Positions 1-6,362 are shown, numbered from the stretch's first letter. The stretch is DNA of 6,546 nt from Acetobacteraceae bacterium (GCA_947478535.1 CANJXD010000335.1:1-6546); one strand, 5' to 3'. Notes: generated by a model not told the origin, from the sequence alone. Program-made: numbers and translations.

Positions 1-50
1 CCTTGGATTATGCAGTTGGTCCAGGACTGTAGCCTGTAGGGGTGTCGTTG
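1..50 (+). other. Upstream edge: unidentified tail plus rmlC leader
   Basis: This short stretch holds no identifiable gene. Two + strand frames end here, with TAG at 30-32 and TAG at 37-39, so it could carry the last few codons of an upstream gene. The visible residues are too few to identify one, and they do not look to me like the C-terminus of RmlB, the pathway gene one would expect nearby. The end of the stretch is the ribosome binding region of rmlC. Confidence 0.4.
38..42 (+). promoter_or_regulatory. Ribosome binding site of rmlC (AGGGG)
   Basis: AGGGG lies 8 nt before the ATG at 51, normal Shine-Dalgarno spacing. This decides the start. The in-frame GTG at 42 overlaps the Shine-Dalgarno itself and has no site of its own, so the ATG at 51 is preferred. 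Confidence 0.6.
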
Positions 51-644
51 ATGGTGGCGAAGGTGGATCCGGCCGTCCGGCGCGCGGGGAATGTCGAGGT
101 CCGCGGCCTTGGCGTCGACGGGCCGCTGCTGGTCTCCGTCCGCCGCTTCGCGGACCCGCGCGGCGTGTTCATCGAAACCTATAATCGGCGGGATTTCGCG
201 GCGGTCGGCATCGCCGACGAATTCGTGCAGGACAACCAGTCCCTCTCGGTGCTGCCGGGCACCGTGCGCGGCCTGCACTTCCAGATCCCGCCCTCCCCCC
301 AGGCGAAGCTGGTGCGCGTGCTGCGCGGGCGTATCCTCGATGTCGCGGTCGATCTGCGCGCGGGCTCACCCACCTTCGGCCAGCACGTCACGGCGGAACT
401 GACCGGGGAAAGCGACGACATGCTGTTCGTACCCGTCGGCTTCGCCCATGGCTTCGTGACGCGGGAGCCGAATACGGAGGTCGCCTACAAGGTCACCGGC
501 CTCTACGCCCCCGATTGCGACCGTGGCCTCGCCTGGGATGACCCGGCGCTCGGCATCGACTGGGGCGTGGCCGGGGATGCCGCGCTGCTGTCGGACAAGG
601 ACCGCAAGCTGCCGCGCCTGGCCGATCTCGGGCCCTGCTTCTGA
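51..644 (+). CDS. rmlC: dTDP-4-dehydrorhamnose 3,5-epimerase (RmlC/RfbC)
   Basis: This cytoplasmic cupin enzyme epimerises C3 and C5 of dTDP-4-keto-6-deoxy-glucose to dTDP-4-keto-L-rhamnose, the third step of dTDP-L-rhamnose synthesis. The 197 residues (from ATG 51) are slightly longer than the usual ~180, because about a dozen residues precede the conserved start. Visible family motifs are FADPRG (residues 33-38), QDNQS (60-64), RGLHFQ with the catalytic His at 76, AKLVR with the substrate-binding Lys at 86, FVPVGFAHGF (126-135), AYKVTGLY (145-152) with the Tyr expected to act as general acid, and a C-terminal LSDKD whose last Asp (about 184) should be the dyad partner of the His. The catalytic set looks complete. 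A GTG at 42 would add three residues but overlaps the ribosome binding site. The stop overlaps the rmlD start by one base (TGATG), which suggests translational coupling. Assignment is secure; the residue roles come from family knowledge. Confidence 0.96.
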   Translation: MVAKVDPAVRRAGNVEVRGLGVDGPLLVSVRRFADPRGVFIETYNRRDFAAVGIADEFVQDNQSLSVLPGTVRGLHFQIPPSPQAKLVRVLRGRILDVAVDLRAGSPTFGQHVTAELTGESDDMLFVPVGFAHGFVTREPNTEVAYKVTGLYAPDCDRGLAWDDPALGIDWGVAGDAALLSDKDRKLPRLADLGPCF

Positions 645-1546
645 TGCGCGTCCTTGTCGCGGGCCGGGAAGGCCAGGTGGCGCGGGCGCTGGTCCGACGC
701 CTCGGGGAAGACGGCCATGAGGTGGTGGCGCTGGAGCCACCGGAGCTTGACCTGACGGATGCCGATTCCATCGCCGCGGCCATGGCAGCCGCGCGGCCGG
801 ACCTCGTCGTCAACGCCGCCGCCTATACGGCGGTGGACCGGGCGGAGGACCAGGCGACGATCGCCTATGCGGTGAACCGGGATGGCGCCGCGCTGCTGGC
901 CGCCGCCGCCGCCACCGCCGGCGCGCCCTTTGTGCATTTCTCCACCGACTATGTCTTCGATGGCGGCAAGGGCGCGCCCTATGTCGAAACGGATGCGACC
1001 AACCCGCTCGGCGTCTATGGCGCCAGCAAGGAAGCCGGCGAACGCGCGGCGCTGGCGGCCAATCCGCGCAGCGTCGTGTTGCGGACAGCCTGGGTGTGCA
1101 GCCCGGATGGCGGCAACTTCGTGAAGACCATGCTGCGCCTGGCCGGGGAGCGGGAGGAGTTGCGCGTCGTCGCCGACCAGCATGGCGCGCCGACCTTCGC
1201 CGCAGACCTCGCCGATGCGGTGGCGCGGATGGCGCCCCGCCTGCTGGCGGCGCAGACGGGGGATGCGGCCTTCGGCCTGTTCCACCTCTCCGGCGCGCCG
1301 CACGCCACCTGGTTCGACTTCACCACCGAGATCCTGGATCAGGCCGCGCTGCGCGGGCACCCCAGGCCGCGGCTGGTGCCGATCACCACGGCGGACTACC
1401 CCACCCGCGCGGTCAGGCCGCCGGATGGGCGGATGGATTGCGGCAAGATCGGGCAGGTGCACGGCATCCAGCCCGCAGATTGGCGCGCCTCGCTCGGGCG
1501 CTGCCTCGATGTGCTGGTCGGACCGGTCAAGGAGAAGCGGGCATGA
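644..1546 (+). CDS. rmlD: dTDP-4-dehydrorhamnose reductase (RmlD/RfbD)
   Basis: This is the last enzyme of dTDP-L-rhamnose synthesis. It reduces the C4 keto group of dTDP-4-keto-L-rhamnose with NAD(P)H in the cytoplasm. The 300-residue length is typical. The N-terminus gives a Rossmann nucleotide-binding turn, [10 protein letters not shown] at 7-16; the third glycine of the usual GxxGQxG pattern is Ala, a minor variation. Other family signatures are [10 protein letters not shown] (59-68), FSTDYVFDG (99-107) with catalytic Thr101, YGASKEAGE (125-133) with the SDR Tyr125 and Lys129, LRTAWV (146-151), and the C-terminal [12 protein letters not shown], which matches the family's RPxxSxLDxxK substrate region. 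The ATG overlaps the rmlC stop by one base, and the stop overlaps the rmlA start by four (ATGA), so the three genes form one operon. I see no damage. Related SDR epimerases are possible in principle, but the motifs and neighbours favour RmlD. Confidence 0.96.
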   Translation: MRVLVAGREGQVARALVRRLGEDGHEVVALEPPELDLTDADSIAAAMAAARPDLVVNAAAYTAVDRAEDQATIAYAVNRDGAALLAAAAATAGAPFVHFSTDYVFDGGKGAPYVETDATNPLGVYGASKEAGERAALAANPRSVVLRTAWVCSPDGGNFVKTMLRLAGEREELRVVADQHGAPTFAADLADAVARMAPRLLAAQTGDAAFGLFHLSGAPHATWFDFTTEILDQAALRGHPRPRLVPITTADYPTRAVRPPDGRMDCGKIGQVHGIQPADWRASLGRCLDVLVGPVKEKRA

Positions 1547-2421
1547 AGGGTATCGTCCTGGCCGGAGGTTCTGGCACGCGCCTGCACCCCGCGACGCTCG
1601 CCGTCTCGAAGCAGCTGCTGCCGGTCTATGACAAGCCGATGGTCTATTATCCCCTGTCCGTGCTGATGCTCGCCCGGATCCAGGAGATCATGATCATCTC
1701 CACCCCGCATGACATGCCGCTGTTCCAGCGCCTGCTGGGCGATGGCAAGCGCTGGGGACTGCGCATCGAATACACGGTGCAGGACAAGCCCGATGGCATC
1801 GCCCGCGCGCTGACGCTGTCCGAGACATTCCTCGATGGCGCCCCCTCCACCCTCGTGCTGGGGGACAATCTGTTCCATGGGCATGACCTGGAGGAACGGC
1901 TGCGGGAAGCGCGCGATGTCTCGGCCAACGGCGCCGGCGTCTTCGCCTATCGCGTCGCGGACCCGGAACGCTATGGCGTCGTGGAATTCGATGCCGAGGG
2001 CCGCGCCTTGACGCTGGAGGAAAAGCCGAAGGCGCCGCGTTCGAACTGGGCGGTGACGGGGCTCTATGTCTATGACGGCCGCGCCCCCTCCATCGCGCGC
2101 TCGCTCAAGCCCTCCCCGCGCGGGGAGCTGGAGATCACGGACCTCAACCGGGTCTATCTGGAGGAAGGCACGCTGCGGGTGACGAAGCTCGGCCGCGGCT
2201 ATGCGTGGCTCGACACCGGCACGCATGACAGCCTGCTGGAAGCCGGCGAATTCGTCCGCGCGATCGAAAAGCGCACGGGCCAGAAGGTCGCCTCGCCGGA
2301 GGAGATCGCCTGGCGCATGGGCTTCATCGATAGCGACCAGCTCCGCGCCCTCGCCTCCCCGCTCCGGAATTCCGGCTATGGTCGCTATCTGGAAGACCTG
2401 CTGGCGCGTGAGGACGCGTGA
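1543..2421 (+). CDS. rmlA: Glucose-1-phosphate thymidylyltransferase (RmlA/RfbA)
   Basis: This enzyme condenses dTTP and glucose-1-phosphate to dTDP-glucose plus pyrophosphate, the committed, usually feedback-controlled first step of the rhamnose pathway. Its 292 residues match the family length. The nucleotidyltransferase signature GGSGTRLHP is at 8-16, followed by [18 protein letters not shown] (22-39). The metal-binding Asp sits in LGDN (105-108), and LEEKP (158-162) carries a conserved lysine. GLYVYD (173-178), EITDLN (197-202) and [13 protein letters not shown] (222-234) complete the sugar-binding side. One small variation is QDKPDGIA at 80-87, where the family usually has Q-x-x-PDGLA. 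The start is the ATG inside the ATGA overlap with rmlD; the frame is open further upstream, but that part lies inside rmlD. Its stop overlaps the next gene's ATG by one base. The reading as RmlA rather than CTP- or UTP-using relatives rests on the motifs and the rmlC/rmlD context. Confidence 0.97.
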   Translation: MKGIVLAGGSGTRLHPATLAVSKQLLPVYDKPMVYYPLSVLMLARIQEIMIISTPHDMPLFQRLLGDGKRWGLRIEYTVQDKPDGIARALTLSETFLDGAPSTLVLGDNLFHGHDLEERLREARDVSANGAGVFAYRVADPERYGVVEFDAEGRALTLEEKPKAPRSNWAVTGLYVYDGRAPSIARSLKPSPRGELEITDLNRVYLEEGTLRVTKLGRGYAWLDTGTHDSLLEAGEFVRAIEKRTGQKVASPEEIAWRMGFIDSDQLRALASPLRNSGYGRYLEDLLAREDA

Positions 2422-3206
2422 TGCCCGAGGCTGATGGGACGGAGGACGGTCCGGGAGCCACCCATTCGGGCGACGACCAGCTTGGGGACATCCAGGCGGG
2501 GCAACTGCATCTGCTGTGGGAAAGCGGCATCTTCGACGGCGCCTGGTACGCGGCCCACAACGCCGATGTGGCGCATGGCGGGGTGGACCCGGCCGGGCAC
2601 TATGTCGAACGCGGCTGGCGCGAAGGCCGGCGGCCCTGCTTCTACTTCGATCCCGCCTGGTACCTGGCCGCGCATGGGGATGTGGCGGCGGCGGGGATGG
2701 ATGCGCTGACGCACTACGCCATGCATGGCGACCTCGAAGGCCGTCGCGCCGGCCCGCATTTCGACACCGGCTGGTATCGCGGCCGCTACGACCTCGCCCC
2801 GACCGAGCGGGCACTGGCGCACTACCTCGGGAACCGGACGATGGGCGTCGCCCCGATCCCGGATTTCGACGCCGAATTCTACCTCTCGACCTATCGCGAC
2901 GTGGCCCGCGCCGGCGTCGACCCCTTCGAGCACTACGTCACGCTCGGCTGGCAGGAGGGGCGGGAGCCTTCGGCCGATTTCGACAGCCGCTACTATGTGA
3001 AGCGCCATATGGGGGGCGCCGCGCAGGAAGCGCCGCTGCTGCATTACCTCGCCCACCGGCATGAGGCCGGCGTCGCCGCGCGGATGCCGCAGGAAACCCC
3101 CACCATCCCGCGGGAAGTGAAGCGCAACACCCGCCCCAGCGAGGATTTCGAGCTGCTGGTCCCGCTGCCGGAAGGGGCGAAGCCGCGCGCGAAGGTGCTC
3201 GCCTAA
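2421..3206 (+). CDS. Upstream ORF of the split gene: FDxxWY-repeat protein fragment
   Basis: As written, this ORF encodes 261 residues and stops at TAA 3204-3206. Residues 1-37 are acidic and low in structure. Residues 38-217 are five divergent units starting FD, and 218-261 are a linker ending in AKVLA, the first strand of the WbsX domain. It has no signal peptide or membrane segment. Similar units (FDxxYYLxxNPDVAxAGxxPLxHYxxxGWxEGRxP) are, from memory, found as N-terminal extensions of alphaproteobacterial glycosyltransferases and in RTX-type surface proteins; their function is not known to me, and a protein- or glycan-binding role is a guess. The ATG at 2421 overlaps the rmlA stop; a GTG codon earlier is possible but less likely. 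If the frame break is real, this could still be made as a free repeat protein. Confidence 0.75.
   Translation: MPEADGTEDGPGATHSGDDQLGDIQAGQLHLLWESGIFDGAWYAAHNADVAHGGVDPAGHYVERGWREGRRPCFYFDPAWYLAAHGDVAAAGMDALTHYAMHGDLEGRRAGPHFDTGWYRGRYDLAPTERALAHYLGNRTMGVAPIPDFDAEFYLSTYRDVARAGVDPFEHYVTLGWQEGREPSADFDSRYYVKRHMGGAAQEAPLLHYLAHRHEAGVAARMPQETPTIPREVKRNTRPSEDFELLVPLPEGAKPRAKVLA
2532..3071 (+). repeat. Five tandem ~38-residue FDxxWY...HYxxxGWxEGR protein repeats
   Basis: Units begin at residues 38, 76, 114, 149 and 187 of the protein starting at 2421, giving a period of 38, 38, 35 and 38. Each opens with FD and an aromatic pair (WY, WY, WY, FY, YY). Most then have a DVA-x-x-G-x-D segment, an HY pair about 23 residues in, and GW-x-EGR near the end. 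Units 1, 2 and 4 are closest to the consensus. Unit 3 is shortened and lacks the GWxEGR end; unit 5 keeps only FD, YY and HY. At the DNA level the copies have diverged well beyond slippage-type repeats, so they are an old, structured protein array rather than a recent expansion. Confidence 0.85.
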
Positions 3207-3210
3207 TTAC
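3192..3210 (+). other. Frame break: TAA stop with SD-like element just upstream
   Basis: The upstream frame reads GCC (3201-3203) then TAA (3204-3206), while the downstream frame reads TAC CTG CCG from 3208. Deleting one A at 3205/3206 gives GCC TAT TAC CTG, restoring the family's expected A-[F/Y]-Y-L-P-Q-F-H. The simplest reading is a one-base insertion or sequencing error. AAGGTG (3192-3197) lies three bases before the last sense codon, the same arrangement as the +1 frameshift site of prfB. Against recoding, GCC to CCT is a poor slip and UAAU is a strong terminator. Confidence 0.8.
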
Positions 3211-5925
3211 CTGCCGCAGTTCCATGCGATCGCGGAGAATGACGCCTGGTGGGGCACGGGCTTCACCGAATGGGCCAACCTGCCGCGCGCCCTGCCCCGC
3301 TTCGCCGGCCACTACCAGCCCCGCATCCCGCGTGACCTCGGGAACTACGCGCTGACCGACATGAACGTCATGCGCCGCCAGATCGAGATGGCGAAGCGCG
3401 GCGGCGTGCATGGCTGGATTTTCTACTGGTACTGGTTCAACGGCCACCGACTGCTGGAAAAGCCGGTCGATGCCTTCCTCGCCGATCGCAGCCTCGACAT
3501 GCCCTTCGCCCTGATGTGGGCGAATGAGAACTGGACGCGGCGCTGGGACGGCGCCGAGAACGACGTGCTGATGAGCCAGGACTACCGGCCGGAGGAGGAG
3601 GAGGCGCTGATGGCGACGCTCGCCCGCCACTTCGCCGACCCGCGCTATATCCGCGTCCAGGGCCGCCCGGTGCTGATGATGTATCGCGCCGGGCTGATGC
3701 CGGAGCCGGAGGAGACGGTCGCCGGCTGGCGCCGCAGGTTCCGGGAGAACCATGGCGAGGACCCGGTCTTCGTCATGGCGCAATCCTTCGACGATATCGA
3801 CCCGCGCGACTACGGCTTCGACGGCGCCATCGAATTCCCGCCGCACAAGCTGGCCAAGCGGGCGACGACGATCAGCGGCTCGCTCGACTACCTCGACCCC
3901 GACTTCACCGGCAGCGTCTTCGCCTTCGAGGATATCGTCCGCGTCTCGCTGGAGGAGCCGGAGCCGGATTTCCCGCTCATCAAATGCGCCGTGCCGGGCT
4001 GGGACAATGACCCACGCAAGCAGGGCAGCAACACCGTCATCATCCACGGCGCCCGCCCGGCCACCTACCAGGCCTGGTTGACGGAACTGGTGGAACGGGC
4101 GGCGGCCAGGCCCTTCATGGGCGAGCCCTTCGTCTGCGTGAACGCCTGGAACGAATGGTGCGAGGGCGCCTATCTGGAGCCCGACCTGCATTTCGGCGGC
4201 GCCTTCCTGAACGCCACCGCGCGCGCCGTCACCGGCGTTGCGCCTGCGAATTCCCCCGGCCTGCTGCTCGCGCTCGGCAATGCGGAGGAGACGGAGGGGA
4301 CCCGGCGGATCATCGAGGCGATGCGCGGCATCACCCGGCAGACCGGATTGCGGGTGGAGGTGCTGCTGCTGGCGGGCGGGCCACTGGAAGCGGACCTGGC
4401 GCGCATCGGCGGGGTCCAGGTGGCGGCGGACCAGCCAGCGGCGCTGGCGGCGCTTTCGGTCGCGCGCGCCGGCGGGCTGCGCCATGCGCTGATGGATGGC
4501 GGCGCCGCGGCACGGCTTGGCCAGCCGGCGGCGAAGGCCGGGGTCACGACGACGATCATGCTGCAGGAAATGCCGGGCGAATTGCGCGCCCGTGGCCTCG
4601 CCGCCGGGCTCCGCGTGGCGCTGCGGCACGCGGCGGCGGTGCTGGTGCCGAGCCCCGCGGTGCCGGCGGCGCTGGCCGCGGAACTACCGGGGATGGCCGC
4701 GAAATTCTCCGTGCTGGAACCGGGGCTCGCCCACCCGCCAGGCCCGGATACCGAAGCCGCCGGGGCGCGGGAAGCCCTCGGCCTCGCGGCGGGCGATCTG
4801 CTGCTGCTCGGCGCCGGGCCGGGCGACCTGCGGCATGGGCTGGACCTGTTTCTCCAGTTGTTCCGGCGGCTGAAGACGATGGAGCCGCGCTTGGCTGCGG
4901 CCTGGGTCGGCGCGCTCGATCCGGCGCTGCGGGCCTGGATGGGCCCCGAACTGGCCGCAGCCGCGCGGGACGGGTTCCGATTGGTGGAACATATGGCGGA
5001 GCCCCGCCCGCTGCTCGCGGCCGCTGACCTTCTGGCGGTGACGGCACGCGAATCCCCGATGCCGCTGGTGGCGCAACAGGCCCTGGCGGCCGGCGCGCCG
5101 GTTGTGGCCTTCCTCGGTGGCGGCGGCGCGGCGCCCCTGGCGGTCGAGTTCGGCGGCGCCGCGGTGCCGCTCGGCGATGTGGAGGCGATGGCCAAGGCCG
5201 CCGCCGGCATCCTCGCGCGGGGGGAGAATGCGGCAGCCCGCCAGGAACGCCGGCAGGCGGCGCTGACCCGCTTCCGATTCGCCCCCTATGCCGAAGCCCT
5301 GGCGGCGAAGCTGCTGCCCGGGCTGCCAGAGATCACCGTCGTCGTGCCGGGAATCGGGCGCGGCCGGATGCTGGCAAGCCGCCTGGATGCGGTGTTCCGC
5401 CAGGACCAGCCGGTGCGGGACGTGTTGCTGCTGGATGACGGGCAGGATCCGCTGGTCGCCGCCGGCGCCGCCGATGCCGCGACGCGCTGGCACCGCGCGC
5501 TGCGCCGGGTGGTGGCGCCGGGCGGCCGCTGGGCGGTGCTGGCGGAGGCCGCGCTGGAGGTGGCGCGCAGCCGGGCTGGCTACGTCTGGATCGTTGATCC
5601 GGACCTGGCGCCAGGGGCGGATTTCCTTCGCCGCGCCGCCGCGGCGCTGGAAGCCACGCCGGATTCGGCCTTTGCCGCCGTGGCGCGGGATGGGCTGGCA
5701 CAGCCTGGCGCGATCCTCTGGCGCCAAACCGCGCTGCGGGCGGCCCTCGCGGCAGGCGGCCGGAAGGCGCGAGAGGGCGGCCTGGTGGTCGGCAAAGTGG
5801 GAATCCTGCTGCCGGAGGTTGCGTTGCTGCGCCTGGCGCCTCCGCCTGCTGCACCGCAGCACGAGTCGCCTCCGCCGGAGGCAGAGCGGGCGCAAGGCGC
5901 GTCATCGTTGAGACGGATGAGATGA
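3208..5925 (+). CDS. Downstream ORF of the split gene: WbsX/GH99-like, GT4-like and GT2-like domains
   Basis: The WbsX domain (PF14307 type, often annotated GH99-like) shows YLPQFHAIAENDAWWG from 3208, GFTEW, GHYQPRIPRDLG, a YWFNGHRLLEKP stretch, WANENWTRRWDG and, at its end, NAWNEWCEGAYLEPD (about 4141-4185). All are strongly conserved family blocks. The middle domain resembles a GT4 C-terminal half: the donor loop ARESPMPLVAQQALAAGAPV (from 5044) matches the family's E-x-PFPLVALEA pattern, but the second Glu is Gln (CAG 5077). The third region starts EITVVVPG, has LLLDDG with the Asp pair at 5434-5439, and VWIVDPDLAP with a DxD-like DPD at 5596-5604. It matches the first part of GT2 domains and stops soon after, at about 150 residues. 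The tail is Pro/Glu-rich and then basic. With no start codon before the conserved YLPQFH block, an ATG at 3361 would make a product lacking the domain's first strand and is unlikely to be functional. It probably elongates a surface glycan; sugars are unknown. Confidence 0.8.
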   Translation, partial: YLPQFHAIAENDAWWGTGFTEWANLPRALPRFAGHYQPRIPRDLGNYALTDMNVMRRQIEMAKRGGVHGWIFYWYWFNGHRLLEKPVDAFLADRSLDMPFALMWANENWTRRWDGAENDVLMSQDYRPEEEEALMATLARHFADPRYIRVQGRPVLMMYRAGLMPEPEETVAGWRRRFRENHGEDPVFVMAQSFDDIDPRDYGFDGAIEFPPHKLAKRATTISGSLDYLDPDFTGSVFAFEDIVRVSLEEPEPDFPLIKCAVPGWDNDPRKQGSNTVIIHGARPATYQAWLTELVERAAARPFMGEPFVCVNAWNEWCEGAYLEPDLHFGGAFLNATARAVTGVAPANSPGLLLALGNAEETEGTRRIIEAMRGITRQTGLRVEVLLLAGGPLEADLARIGGVQVAADQPAALAALSVARAGGLRHALMDGGAAARLGQPAAKAGVTTTIMLQEMPGELRARGLAAGLRVALRHAAAVLVPSPAVPAALAAELPGMAAKFSVLEPGLAHPPGPDTEAAGAREALGLAAGDLLLLGAGPGDLRHGLDLFLQLFRRLKTMEPRLAAAWVGALDPALRAWMGPELAAAARDGFRLVEHMAEPRPLLAAADLLAVTARESPMPLVAQQALAAGAPVVAFLGGGGAAPLAVEFGGAAVPLGDVEAMAKAAAGILARGENAAARQERRQAALTRFRFAPYAEALAAKLLPGLPEITVVVPGIGRGRMLASRLDAVFRQDQPVRDVLLLDDGQDPLVAAGAADAATRWHRALRRVVAPGGRWAVLAEAALEVARSRAGYVWIVDPDLAPGADFLRRAAAALEATPDSAFAAVARDGLAQPGAILWRQTALRAALAAGGRKAREGGLVVGKVGILLPEVALLRLAPPPAAPQHESPPPEAERAQGASSLRRMR

Positions 5926-5951
5926 GCCCCGATTCACAAGGTTCATCTCAT
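5917..5951 (+). terminator. Candidate terminator hairpin at the operon end
   Basis: ATGAGATGAGCC (5917-5928) pairs with GGTTCATCTCAT (5940-5951) over 12 positions with one G-U, around an 11-nt loop. The stop codon of the glycosyltransferase gene (5923-5925) lies inside the left arm. The following bases (TTATTAATTC) are A+T-rich but not a clean U-run, and the stem is only moderately G+C-rich, so it is a weak intrinsic terminator at best. The right arm can also pair with AATGAGA at 5962-5968, giving an alternative, mutually exclusive stem of 7 bp. Confidence 0.4.
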
Positions 5952-6124
5952 TATTAATTCAAATGAGACGATCACGTCATGAGCTGGGACGTTTTGGGTT
6001 CGCCGCTTCGGACCTGCTGGCAGGAATCGGGCGCGACCGCCTATTCAGTGAAACACTTCTGTCACGATCGCGCGCAGGTTGCGGACAACGGCGCCGATGC
6101 GCCCTCTGAAGGGGTAATTTCGGG

Positions 6125-6284
6125 AAATTGGCGTGTTTGGCGGCCAAGCCGCTCACGGATTCGTTAACATGGATATTCTGTTATCTAACGTATCGCCTGT
6201 TTAAATCATTGGATTTCGTTATAACTCAGTAGGTTAACACGTCGCGCAGGAGGCGAGTTCGCTGTGGTTTTGGTGCCAATTTGG
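6125..6284. repeat. TTGGC/GCCAA elements flanking the A+T palindrome array
   Basis: AAATTGGC (6125-6132) and GCCAATTT (6275-6282) are an exact 8-bp inverted repeat that brackets the palindrome array. Between them, TTGGCGGCCAA (6137-6147) is a perfect palindrome around a central G, and CCAATTTGG (6276-6284) is a near-palindrome next to the candidate -35. The recurrence of one 5-mer in both orientations suggests a protein-binding element, but this rests on pattern alone. Confidence 0.35.
6163..6238. promoter_or_regulatory. Array of A+T palindromes (GTTA...TAAC type)
   Basis: GTTAAC (6163-6168), GTTATCTAAC (6180-6189), TTTAAA (6200-6205), GTTATAAC (6218-6225) and GTTAAC (6233-6238) lie in a row. 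Four of the five share GTTA/TAAC half-sites with 0, 2, 0 and 0 to 2 bases between them. Their centres are 19, 18, 19 and 14 bases apart. In a genome this rich in G+C such a cluster is unexpected by chance. I infer a cooperative binding region for a dimeric regulator acting on the RTX gene; the regulator is unknown. Confidence 0.4.
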
Positions 6285-6314
6285 TTGACTTCAGTGGCGT
6301 CTAGATCGTAATAC
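6285..6314 (+). promoter_or_regulatory. Candidate sigma-70-type promoter of the RTX gene
   Basis: TTGACT (6285-6290) matches five of six bases of the -35 consensus. TAATAC (6309-6314), 18 bases on, is a weak -10. Transcription would begin at about 6321, leaving a leader of roughly 50 bases before the ATG at 6372. The -35 is good but the -10 is poor, as often seen in G+C-rich alphaproteobacteria or in activated promoters. Confidence 0.35.
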
Positions 6315-6362
6315 TGACCCACGAAAACCGGGCTCCGACCCCGTGCGACCGAATAGCTCTCT

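Larger units (their letters stand above)
2421..5925 (+). pseudogene. Frameshifted multidomain glycosyltransferase (repeats + WbsX/GH99-like + GT4 + GT2)
   Basis: I read this as one gene split by a single extra base at 3204-3207. With one A removed there, it would encode about 1167 residues. The two pieces join exactly inside the conserved beginning of the WbsX domain: KVLA comes from the upstream frame, and Y-LPQFH from the downstream frame follows without a gap or overlap. Domain order is: FDxxWY repeats (2532-3071), linker (3072-3185), WbsX/GH99-like domain (about 3190-4230), GT4-like domain (about 4255-5310), GT2-like domain (about 5330-5790), and a Pro/Glu-rich tail. The start ATG overlaps the rmlA stop (TGATG), so it belongs to the rhamnose operon. 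The likely role is cytoplasmic transfer of sugars in O-antigen or exopolysaccharide assembly; acceptor and sugar are unknown. The break could be a sequencing error, a genuine mutation (including phase-variation-like loss) or, less likely, recoding. Downstream codon use and domain motifs remain intact, so any inactivation is recent. Confidence 0.7.

Noticed and set aside
42..50. GTG at 42 as the rmlC start
   Set aside because: It lies within the AGGGG ribosome binding site that serves the ATG at 51, and it has no site of its own.
503..1462. A long minus-strand open frame across rmlC/rmlD
   Set aside because: It is antisense to two securely identified genes, and its protein is low-complexity Arg/Ala/Gly/Pro. 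Similar minus-strand frames at 1396-2814, 2938-4629 and 4684-5895 are rejected for the same reason: they mirror the third-position G/C bias.
1096..2421. A longer form of RmlA starting at 1096
   Set aside because: The added N-terminal part is rmlD read in another frame and has no family similarity. The nucleotidyltransferase motif begins right after the ATG at 1543, in an ATGA overlap.
3361..3363. ATG 3361 as the natural start of a separate downstream gene
   Set aside because: Conserved WbsX-domain motifs (YLPQFH, END-x-WWG, GFTEW, GHYQP) lie in the same frame before it, from 3208, so a start there would cut into the domain. The true start is the one at 2421 in the other frame.
5868..5882. 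GCCTCCG-C-CGGAGGC palindrome near the end of the glycosyltransferase gene as a terminator
   Set aside because: It lies inside coding sequence, encodes a Pro/Glu-rich tail, is not followed by a T-run and has almost no loop.
5979..6167. A 62-codon + strand reading frame in the non-coding gap
   Set aside because: It has no ribosome binding site, no recognisable motif, and composition unlike the neighbouring genes; it looks like chance openness in G+C-rich DNA.
6163..6240. CtrA boxes (TTAA-N7-TTAA)
   Set aside because: Several TTAA tetramers are present, but none is paired at the 7-base spacing.
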